Source: Acanthopleura granulata
Taxonomy: Eukaryota; Mollusca; Polyplacophora; Chitonida; Chitonidae
Reading direction: 5' to 3'
NCBI GenBank assembly: GCA_016165875.1
Contig: JABBOT010000005.1
Span: forward strand, 2,444,692-2,508,691
DNA: 64,000 nt
A model generated the notes under the pieces. It searched no databases. It worked only from the letters and a program-made list of their open reading frames with translations, and was not told where the DNA came from. A program made the position numbers and the translations under genes. This document shows positions 14,301-26,300 of the stretch, in pieces (position 1 is the stretch's first letter; every line of letters begins with the position of its first letter).

Positions 14301-17300
14301 CACTACACCAAATGGATATGGTTACCTATACACTTGATACATTCTATGATTATGACTGGAATTCTATCTTCCCGTCGGTGTAAGTCACATAAAAGCAACT
14401 GGCTGAATTAGACAGAGGAAAGCCTTGATGCATATTCTCATATCTATATTGAGTTGTATTCAGACTACCATACCTACATGTACATGTATGTTTCAGAGTG
14501 TAGAGTAAATTCTCAGCCAAAGTGAACCTCAAATCAAAGGATTTTGATTACGTAACTCCGACTGCACGTGGCTTCTTGGTTTTCTTTGTTAACCTATTGT
14601 CTCTTTCTTAATTTATTTCACAGGTGTACAATCTGCCATTTGGCCAGTTACCTGACAAACCTTCTGGGATTGCAACCTGGCCTTTTCTTTGAGGTAAACT
14701 TTGTGAATTTACCATTTTCACACATTTTCAAATTTCTCTAATTTGCATCACAACTAAAATTCTGTAACTTTCTAATAAAGTCATCCCTGAACTGGAAGAT
14801 GTTTTTATGAACTTTACAGACTAAAGTGTGTGTTTAGTAGTACTGATCATGAAATATGTTAATGGAAAACAGCTATTCAGAGGGAAAAGGTGCTATTGAA
14901 TACTTCATGCTTAGATATGCTCACAACACTAGGTACGCCAGATTAGGGTGAATCTATAACATATTAGGAAACTATAAATTTTTTCTCTCAGAACAGAAAT
15001 CACTGCTTCTAATTTCTAAACACACATGAAGTATATCTGTCTAACAGTAGACATAAATGTATGTAATGCAGGCAATTAAGGGGGGATAACTACTGCCATG
15101 CCATTCAAATGGGTGGTTTTGTAAACTGGTTTGAAGTCAGGTTACCAAATACTTTAAAGTGTGTCTTCAGTTAGCTGAGTTACAGTTGTGAAATTATTTT
15201 CCAATTCATAGTTTCAAAGCATGAAATCTTCTTAAATAGAAGACAATACAAAAAATTTATCAAGCTGCAAGAACGTTAAAAAAAATTAAACTATTTTTAC
15301 AGATCAGCATATACATCAATACGTTTCACTCAACAAAGAGCTTTAAAATATTAAACTAGTATGGCACACTTGTGTTAAATCTGGCTCTACTACAAAGGCT
15401 GCTTTACGCTGCACACTCGGCAGGTATTAGTAGGGAGTCGCTGCAAAAAGACCAACACCTAAGGAGATCAGATTCCACACAGCGCCGAAAAGATAGATGC
15501 ACATCAACCCGGAAGAAGGAGAAACCCCTGAACACTCTACTGGTTAGGACACATTCAATAATGTCTACGGAACATGTACGTCCAACTAGCTGGTGATTGT
15601 CTGAATACACCAGTAACATGCATGTACTGCTCAAGCATTATGAATAGCTGTACTACACTTCTAACTTTGACTAGTCAATATGACCGTGTTTCTGGGCCTT
15701 ACTTTCTGAATACACTATTCTGAGCACCGATGGGGAATCCAGTCTCTAATCCAATTTAAGAAATACATGCTAATCAGTTTGAATATTTGAAACCACTGAC
15801 ACAGCATGGTGTTAGCTATGTACATGTATTAGGAATGCACTAGTATTTGTGAAGCAATATGTGATGTACATGGACCAGTCATATGATGGATTCCTGTACA
15901 TGTTTTGACAAAAAGCTGTACTTACTTGGAACAGACATGATTTATTAGCGGTATACATCTACCTGCAGTGCAGAGTAGAGTGGAAACTTCCTGTTGATAA
16001 ACTAAAGCAAAGCGTCATGACATTCAAATAGTAAGGAACATACCTGTATTGAAGTCCACAGCAAACTCTCCATATTTGTCTCCCTTGGTAATAGAGTAGA
16101 TCAGTTTCTGCCCGTTAGGACTGCCGGCCTGCAGACTGATGACAGGTGAGTGAAGCTGGATGTTCTCAGGTATGCTAACGCTGTAATACTGCCGGCGGAA
16201 TACAGGTGTGGCTTTGGTGATTATCTTCACAGGTACCATGGTCTGTGACTTCAACGACGGATTTCCTGACAACACACACATTAATAGGAAAATAGGACTT
16301 TACAGTCTGGGAAATGAGACCTAGCATTGTCAAATTTATTTAATGTATCTCTTTTTTGCTGCCCCAAGGAGCTCTTTCAACTCACTCTGTCTGTCAGTTT
16401 CTTGGTCTGTTAGTGGGTAAATGCTTTGATATCAACTTTATTTCCAATGAAATTGATGACACCCTACCTCTTAACCACATGGGCCACTTAACTAGGTTCC
16501 AGTGTGCAAGAGGACAATGAGTTTTTGCTCAAGGTTTTGAGTGTTGCAAACTTGTCTTTGTTTCATGTTTCTTCCTCAAAAATAAGTCAATAACACCAAC
16601 GGGGCACACTAGCCAATCAATGCCCATCTATCTTGTGCTGAGATACCAGTCTTGGCAAGACACCTCAGAGATACCCTGTTATTAGCCAGGCCCTAATCTT
16701 CACATAGTTGTTCCAGGGCTAGTATCCTTTTTTTTATCACAAAAGGCACTTTACACGGTTGAAAGGGTAATTTTGGACTATTTTTGCCGACATAGGGCAC
16801 TCTATTCTCTATTTGGAGTAGCTGCGCCTGGGTATCAGATTCTAAGTTGAACTGTCCTATCCAATCAGCAGCAATGAATTAAGTTGCTGGGCTGCAGTTT
16901 TACCTCTGTCCATGGCCTCAACCAGCAAATCAAACTGCTTGTTCTCCTCAACCGTGGTCAGCAGCTCAGACAGGTATATCTCCCCTGTGCTGCGATGGAT
17001 GGTGAACTTGCCCTGGGCTCCATCCACCAGTCTGTACATGACCTCCCCATTCTCACCCAAGTCTTTGTCAATGGCCTGCACCTGGACACAAACAGACAAA
17101 CCCCATCAGCATGTGAATCTAACATACAAGAATAGAAAAAAAAAGTTAGTCTAAAACTATTTACAACCAGTAATGCTTTTTGGAATATTTTGACTTTACT
17201 TATAAAATGCTGTCAAATGCTAGAATTATAATCTACTGTACATATAGGCTTGATGAACCATTCTGATTATGTTGTGGGCCAGGACACAAAGATTTTCTAC

Positions 17301-20300
17301 TTTTTGCCTTGCACAAAATGAGCTTATCCAACCTTAAACTCATGTACATCTATCATGGTGAAAATAAAGTCATATGAACACAAAAAGTGAGCTCTAAAGG
17401 GTAAGCTAATAATTCAATGATTTGACTCTGTGACTACAACACGTACAGATATCACAAACACCCTGTCGAAAGCATTTCACAAACCTGTAGCACAGTTTCT
17501 CCTCTTCCAGACTCCACCGACAGAATAGAGAAGTATGGCTGGTTAACAAACATTGGAGTGTTGTCGTTTTTATCCAGCACAGTGACGCTCACCACAATAT
17601 GAGCCAAGCGGGGTTCCGGGCGCGTGTCACGGACTTCCACCACCAGGCTGTAATGGTCGCGCGTCTCTCGGTCAAACAGCTGTCCAGTTGTCTGTAACAC
17701 GCCAGATGTCTGTCCGATTTTAAACAACTCGTTAGGATTGAGTATGGAGAAGATAAGATGCTCGTTCATGGCATGACCTCTGACCTGAATGACGGCTAGG
17801 TTCTTGACCTCTGTCACATTTTCCATGACATCCACAGAGATGGTGTCCTCCGTGAACTCCAGCCCACTGTTCTCAGTTTTCCTGACAGTGATGTTCACCG
17901 TAGCTTTTCCCGTGAACTCGCCATCACTGACAGCAACCGCTAAAGAGTAGCTCTCACTCATGTTGTGTTCGTCTATGACAAACAAAGCTCCTGTGTTGTT
18001 GTTGATTCCAAAATGTCCAGCATCATTGCCACCAGAAATCTGGAAGACCAACTCACTCTGTACATCTGTGTCTGGATCCATGGCCTCCAAGGTCAAGAAG
18101 TGAACGTCCTTGTAGGTCGGCAACAGAACAGTCGCGTTGTACATGGGAAAAGAAAATTCTGGTGGCGAATCGTTGATGTCCTCTATGTAGATGACCACGC
18201 GCGCAGGTTCTTCTGTCGTCAGCTTTGGTTTGCCCATGTCACTGACCTTCACCTCAAACTCAAACACTGTGAATTCCTCATGGTTTAGAAGCGCAGCTGT
18301 TTTAATGGCACCCGTACTCGAGTCAACTGAGAAGTACTTCTTGGCTTCCTCACCAATGATCTCGTACACTAGGAGGCCATTTCTGCCAAAGTCCTTGTCC
18401 GTGGCCTGGATCACCAAAGGACCCAATTCACTGTCAAGAACAACCGAACCAGCCTTTGTGCATTCTGTGATGTTCCCCACATAGACTGGCTTGGGGAATT
18501 CCGGCCTGTTGTCATTGATGTCCACGATATGAACAATAACGTTGGTTATCGCAGTGGCACCAACCATATTGGTTCCTTGTACTGTCAGGTTGAAGAACTG
18601 AGCCTTTTCGTAATCGAAGCTGATTTTGTTGGACAGGACGCCAGAATTGGGGTTGATGGAGAAGCTGGAATTGTCGTCACCTCCAATGATCTCGTAGACA
18701 ACAGATGAGCAGCTTTCAGCATTAACTGTCAGTATAGCTTCTCCCAGGGCAGAGTTTTCCTCTAGTTCAGAAGTGTACTCTGTATAGCGGAACTTTGGTG
18801 GAGCATTGTTTGAAATGGTGACGAAAATCTTCACTCTTGCTGTACTGCTGAGGGAAGGTTTGCCTTTATCAGTGGCTTTGATAACCAGCAGGTAGGATGA
18901 CTGTTCATTACGATCCAGCTCCTCAGATACGGTGATCGTACCCAGCTTCTCATCAATGGCAAACGCATTACCCACATTACCTGCAATAGACAAAATAATA
19001 TTATAGTACAAAAAAAATTTTAACTTCCTTAAAACTGCATCACAGAAATCATTCCACATCCACATCTAATAGTGAGTGCAAAAAATCAAAAGCTAACCAG
19101 ATTCATTGCCAAAGAGACTAGCACACTTATGTACACAGCGTTGCTAAAGTTAAAACAGCAGATGCTCTAATTTGCATTAATTACACAAGCCAGTGGAAGC
19201 TTACTGCAATTTGTTTATGACAGACAGTTAATGTTCACAGAGTACGCAGCTTTAGGCAACACATCACATGTAATTTTAGTAACATCTGCAACAGCAGAAT
19301 GATAATCAATACCTCAAGCTCTTTGTTTTAAGATTAACTGTAATAATTTATACCTGATTTTAGAGCCTATTCAGTGTTGAATTTCTGCCAGTTTACCTTA
19401 TCAAAACCTTCCAAGCATCAATTCAAATGGTATTATTCCTTGTTTAAGATGTGAAGGAATACTTTTGTGTGTTATTTCGAAGAGGCGCAATTGTTAAGTA
19501 CACACACAGCAGCCTATGTGAGCATTAGCATGATGAGGCACTCAATGGTGTAGGAAACTTGATTTTCACTGGTTAGAATTGCATATTATATGACCCTTTC
19601 TCCGGAGCAGGGTATTTATCATGTTTTCTTTACCATCGATACAGGTTACCTTGATCTAATACATCTTCACATTTGGGAATTTTGTTGAGAGATGCTTTAG
19701 CAACACAAGTTTATTTTGATTCCCTTTGTCGTTCCGAGGCTTTCATTGACACACCAGATGTATCCATTAGCAAAGTCTTACTAAAGAAAGGCACTATGTT
19801 TGAATTTAACTTAAATTTCCAGCTTTTATACAATGGATTACCACCTAGTTATCACTCAAAGGCATGGCCAAAGTGATATGAGCAGGAGAGATGTTTGCAG
19901 CAAACCTTTGACAACCAGGATATTTCAAAAGATCCCTAGTTAACTTCAATAGAGGGCTTAAGGCCAGAGCAACTTCAAAGGACAGTTGTGACAAAGGTCT
20001 AATCTGTTTCAAAACTGTCCCTTTTCAAGCAGACAAAATTCAGTGTGCCATTTACACAAACTGAAGCTTTCTTTGAACAGGTCATGCCAAGTGACAACTT
20101 TACACAAACAAAACACAAATGTCAGTAAAAGTTTCTACACCATACTGTCAGTACCAATCACACCAAGTACAAGTGGTCAGGAGAACAGCATACTGACTGG
20201 GGTATACATGTACAATGATAAGGCTACTTCTGCTTCTACACTACACAAACTAATCTAGGAAATCACAGGTGAAATCCTTGATGCAATCCATTCCTCAAGC

Positions 20301-23300
20301 CAACCACCAGAGGACATGATGTACAGTGAGTATAACACAGCCCTCTGACATGACCAATGCTTGTGCCCTTCACTGCATGACCACAATCTAATGTGGCCCA
20401 AGGAACGATTGGAATGTGCATCCTTATCCTACAGAATATCTCCACAATGCATGCAATTCTACAAAGCCAGCTAACATTTTCCACTACAATAAATGAAAAT
20501 ACAAGCAGAAAATCAAGAGGAGCTCCAAATTAATGTTCTGCAAATACTCTGTGTATATAAATAGGTTCTTGGACAACAAAAATAAATTTTCCAAAAGATT
20601 TGCGTCTTGATTAATTCATGATCATAAGTACTCAAGTTATATTAGAGAATCCCTAATATCTCTCCCACCCCTTCTTTCCCTGATCTGAGTACTTCATTAA
20701 ACAGCCGCACTTGGCCTGATGCACATGTGTCTAATGCTGTAAGTTACACCAGCATGCTGCATGGGTATACGGCCTGATATTTCGTCAAGGAAATACTGAT
20801 CTCTGAGACAAAATATCGGGTCACATACCCAAACAACAGGCTGGTTTAATTTATCACAACGAAGAGCATTCCGGGCAACTTTTAACTGACTTAATACTGG
20901 TACTGTGGCGAAAACACACTGTGATCGTGCGCCTGAGACGGATCACACGGCCAGAAGAGCACAGGCTCGGACTGACTGCGCAGATAAAATATACTTGCCT
21001 TTTGAAAAAATATCGAAAGCACGAGACTATAAGGTATCTGTATCATACACTTTAACACACACTGACTGAGCAGCAACCAGCATTGTAACTAAAGCCAGCA
21101 TTCAGGGAAATGATACTTCACTTTACTGATCTCTTTCAATAATATCTGTATAGCTGTTATCAGCAAATTATTTAAGTGTAAACAAATTATATTAATCCTG
21201 AAACACATTTAAGTCATCATGCTTACAATAAAAATCATGACATTTTACATATTATAAATTATGCAACTAAATTCCTGTTGGGAAAATAACACTAAACATC
21301 CTAATATTGTACACAAAATATTTAAAAAAAAAATAATAATGAAAAACATTGAATAATAAGAAGACTAAAATAAAAAAATATCAAGAGCAAGTGTTGAGCC
21401 TCTTGCCTTGGATCTGTTCCATAATGATCTGGGAAAACCCTGACATAACATGAAATGTTAACATCTGGTCATATCTGAGCAATACACAAGTAGTGCAACT
21501 CCGAAAAACAGCGACATCGCTGTAATTCAATATTTCAGCACTTTAATTTATTAGGCAATCATCAGGAGAACGACGAATCTTTGTTTTTCAGAGTTACAGC
21601 ATTTGTGTATTACATAAATCTCATCAGTCGCACTGCAGAATTAGGAAGATTTCAGCAATATACTGATAAAAACAATGGCCCACTAGAAGCCAATTAAAAT
21701 ACATGAGAATCCATAATTCAAGTTTGTATTCCTGGACAGCCTGAGAAATACATGTAAACATGGCACGTGAATCAGAGCAAATTCAGAACAAATGTAATAT
21801 CAATCTTAGCCATCAGAACACCATTTAAGTATTTCGCTGCTAAGACCATCTTATGATTACAGACTGCTCTGTTTCTGGAGGAAAAATACCTAATTTACAT
21901 AGTCAATTCTAGACATCAAGAGGATAGGATAAAAGGTGACTACACCAACAACAACAACAGCAAAAAAACAACAACAGCAAAGGTTAGAATAAGACGTGTG
22001 AAGGTAAGCACAAGTGACGGGTATGTGAAGACAGTGAAATGATGGTGATTGGCTACTACCTGCCCAGGACGGCCCATGACAGCGCCAAATAGAGCAGGGG
22101 ATTGGTTCTAAGGCTGAAATCAGTAGGGAGCAGTCAGGTCAGTCTAGGGTTAGTCTAGCCACAACCTTCAGTACATACCAGAGGTAGAGAAAAATTATGG
22201 CATAAGGTACATGTATCTGGGCAAATGCTGTTAGTGGTCAAACAAAGCAATAAACAAATAAAATGATTAATGAAAAGGTACAAATTTGCATTCATACCCA
22301 ATGAGGAACTAATGACTTAGATCTGGAGTGAGAATTTCTTCCAGTCAATAGACAGTTAAATGGTAACCCATAAACAACATAAGGTATTAAAGACGTGACA
22401 TAACCAAAGAAGAAATAACTGGCATACACAGACTTACAATCTGCTACATGTACATATTTCAGGTAAGTAATATTGTCAAAACACAGGTATAGATCAGTAT
22501 GCCTGATGATTTTAACAACTGAGGATGTAAGTATTGCGGAGAATTCAGTTACAAATAAATAAATAAATAAACTGATGCATTATAATAAATTACATTTTAA
22601 ACACAGGAGAAGAAGTAGCAGAGGTAGAAGCTGTACAGGTAGGTCATATACATAGATGTACTCTACCAGAAATCAAACATCCCAGAAATCTCAAATGATG
22701 ATCTTGTGACTTATGGATTCAACAGAGAGTGCAAGTCAATGGTTGCTGAGCATGTGATATGGTGTTAAGCATTGAGAAGATACACTGTGGCAGTGTAAGC
22801 ATTGAGAAGATACACTGTGGCAGCATAAGCACTGGCTGCTAGCAAAAATACAAATGCACATGTGAAATAATCATATCAATGCATGTACGTGAAATCTGCA
22901 CCCAATAAACAACTTATACAGTGAAGAAATAACGGTAATATAACAAATCTGAAAACCTATGTGACATCAGCGTTCTGGGCCAAACATGTGAACCAAACCT
23001 ACGTGACGTCAGCGTTTTGGGCCAAACATGTGAACCAAAACTAAGTGACGTCAGCGTTCTGGGCCAAACACAGGAACCAAGCCTAAATAACGTCAGCGTT
23101 CTGGGAAAAACAAGGGAACCAAACCTAAGTGACGTCAGCGTTCTGGGCCAAACACATGAACCAAAACTAAGTGACGTCAGCGTTCTGGGCCAAACACGGG
23201 AACCAAACCTAAGTGACGTCAGCGTTCTGGGCCAAACATGGGAACCACACCTAAGTGATGTCAGCCTTCTAGGCCAAACATGGGAACCACACCTAGGTGA

Positions 23301-26300
23301 CGTCAGCGTTCTGGGAAAAACAAGGGAACCAAACCTAAGTGACGTCAGCGTTCTGGGCCAAACACATGAACCAAAACTAAGTGACGTCAGCGTTCTGGGC
23401 CAAACACGGGAAGCAAACCTAAGTGATGTCAGCGTTCTGGGCCAAACATGGGAACCACACCTAAGTGACATCAGTGTTCTGGGCCAAACATGGGAACCAC
23501 ACCTAGGTGACGTCAGCGTTCTGGGCCAAACATGTGAACCAAACCTAAGTGACGTCAGTGTTCTGGGCCAAACATGTGAACCAAACTGTGCAACAATATG
23601 AACTGTCCGCTGGACATGCATCAATACTACGGTAAACTGAAGAAATTGTCAGAAATATGAAATAAATGATTACTGCCAAGGTGCAAAAGTTCTGGTGTAA
23701 GAGAGGGCCAAACAGAAACAGAAATCTGACAGAATCAGAAGAGTGAAGAATAATAGTCAAACAAGATAGTACCTCTGACTCTAGTTTATGTTTGCTACTT
23801 AGATAGACTGAGACTGTAGATAAAACAGCTGAGATTCATAAACAGGAAGAAGATAGTTAGGTGTAAAGGTAGAATTTGAAGTAACAAACGTATTAACACC
23901 AAACTGTCAGCAACTATGTATTCACTCACCTCTTCTACACTCAGTACATGTTTATCGACTATTAATATTGCAAATGCACAATTTCTGCTGTTAGAATTTG
24001 TCCCTTTCCATTCTACATGTACAATGAACTAGGCAATGTGAAAAGTTCATGTTAAGGAACAAACATTTCCAACCATGCTATCTGTAAACATGTTATCTAC
24101 ACCAATGTTGTCTTACCACTATAGTCACAATATCATTCCCACAGGACATCATACCAAATATCAAATTCAAAGTTTTTTTTTTTTCCAGCATCTTCATAAT
24201 CCAATCAATCTCAAATCAACCACAGTTGCTGTCTATCAGAAGGCCTTCCAAATAACCAGTAGAGATATACAGCAGCAGCTCTTACCAGACACGATGGAGT
24301 ACTGGATCTCAGCATTATCTCCCTTGTCTCGGTCGAAGGCCATCACCTGAACAACAGACGTCCCGATCGCCGCTGTCTCAAACACCCGCCCTTCAAACCT
24401 GCCAGAGAGAAACTCGGGAGCATGGTCATTGTGGTCCTGTACATTGATGATGACTTTAGCAAAGCTCCGGTATGGCTTAACTCCCTTGTCTCTGGCCATG
24501 ATGACTAGCTGGTGCTTGTTAAGAGCCTCATGGTCCAAGGGTTCCTTGACAGAGACCTGACCTGGGGTACACAAGAAACAAATGGTCAACAAATGGGCAA
24601 AGTCTACCCCTTAATTTTTATTGCTTTCATATAATTTCACTTTAGTTATAGTAGTGACTGAGCTGAACAGTTGAAGACAATTAAAACAATGCATTTACAG
24701 AAGCATTTCATACACTCTAGGCAGTGCCCGTGCATTCTTTTTCTCTGTGAGGTGAACACATTCAAATTTCACATTATTTACATGGTGCGATTTATTGTAT
24801 TCATTATATCTCTAAACAAGTCATATTACTTCAACCTTATTTTCCCTTTTTCAGAAATAAACTGCTGGATCATTAGCTAATGTTCCACCTTTATTGCACA
24901 GTTTTGCACATTTAATACCTGTCAGAGAGTTAATCTGGAACATGTCCATGCTGACGCGATTGGCCGCGCCATGGATTGTGTACAGGAGCTTGTTGTCCTT
25001 GTCAAGGTCAGTGGCAGTGACCTCCAGGATACTGGTGCCGACCTCTGCACTTTCTGATACCTGACCAATGTACATGGTCTGGGAGAAGACAGGAGCGTTG
25101 TCGTTGTTGTCCTGAACCTTGACATTCAACTGAAAAAAACAAATCATTCATTTGTTACCACACACGAACATGTGTACATACAAATATAATTTCTTGCTTT
25201 GTTTTGTCTTATTTGTTATTATTTTTTTTATCAAGACAACTGGTTTTGGGCAATAGCTTGTCATAGTAATGTCTCTTGACTGGATGAACACATAGCGTTA
25301 TGCTCGTCAGAGCTTCATTTCCCATTCACACTTCATCACATCCCATATTTACATAACATCCCCATAAATCATTAGCCATTCTTAGCCTCTGGGCAAAGCA
25401 GACATAAACTTCTTCATTAATCTTCTTTTATTTTCTTGCCCTTGTTTGATTTCTTTTCTTAAATGGTTGTGGTTAAGTACTTTCATGTTCAAGAGCTTAC
25501 AAGTGTCTAACATGACAACAAGTGTCCATACACAACCATGTATTAAACCCAGTGACTCCACACTCCCTCCCCCTGTGAATCATCCCCCCCCCAACCCCTC
25601 CTTTGGATGACTTACTAAAAACAATACCCCAGACTGAGCTGTGGCATGCCTCAGTTACTTCATCCTACTCTATGATCACAGGAACCTGAGCCAGAGATGC
25701 TCTACATGTACATGTGCTCTTCAAACCTGATACGCCACTTTTCTATATACATGACGACATACACTTCATTCCTATCTGAGACTTCCCTGGCTGAGGAAAG
25801 AAATAGCTTAATTTTACCAAAGGTCCACCAGCTCTTGACAAATGCTCAAATCCAACTCCTGATGGTTTGCTTATTGCCTTTATTATTCTCACAGGCTAGA
25901 CGAGGTGCAGTATTTTTATTCATAGATATATATATATTTTACAGGTTAAGTGTCTCATTTCTTCCACCCATAACCTGTCTGATGTCTTACAAGGGAAATT
26001 GTCCCGAGTATAACACAAAACACCAATAAAATAAATGACAATATATCTTACTGATGCTAGCTTTTTATTAGACACTGTATGCTGGAATGTTCTAATTATT
26101 TTGAGGTTAATTGTCAACGCTCTTACTACTCACTAATTAAAACATGTTACCCAAGAGTTGTTCATTTACATATGTATATACAACAGTCAAGTTTATGGGG
26201 GAGGGGTAGGGGGAGGGGTAGGGGGAGGAAACTTGATGTGTAACACGAAATAAAGTTTGAGTCTGTCTGTTATGACAAATGTTCCGCACATTTTTCACTG

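Larger units (their letters stand above)
18981..24285. other. 5.3-kb intron with hairpins and a CRE minisatellite
   Basis: It splits EC15 between SIVS-G and NVGNAF; the protein is continuous across it. It contains the palindromes at 20748-20845 and 21481-21611, a two-copy direct repeat at about 22764-22830 and the 42-bp array at 22959-23587. The remainder is AT-rich with no convincing exon. Confidence 0.75.

Noticed and set aside
22914..23624. Open frames on both strands over the 42-bp array
   Set aside because: They are explained by a stop-free unit with a period divisible by three. Variation does not look codon-constrained.
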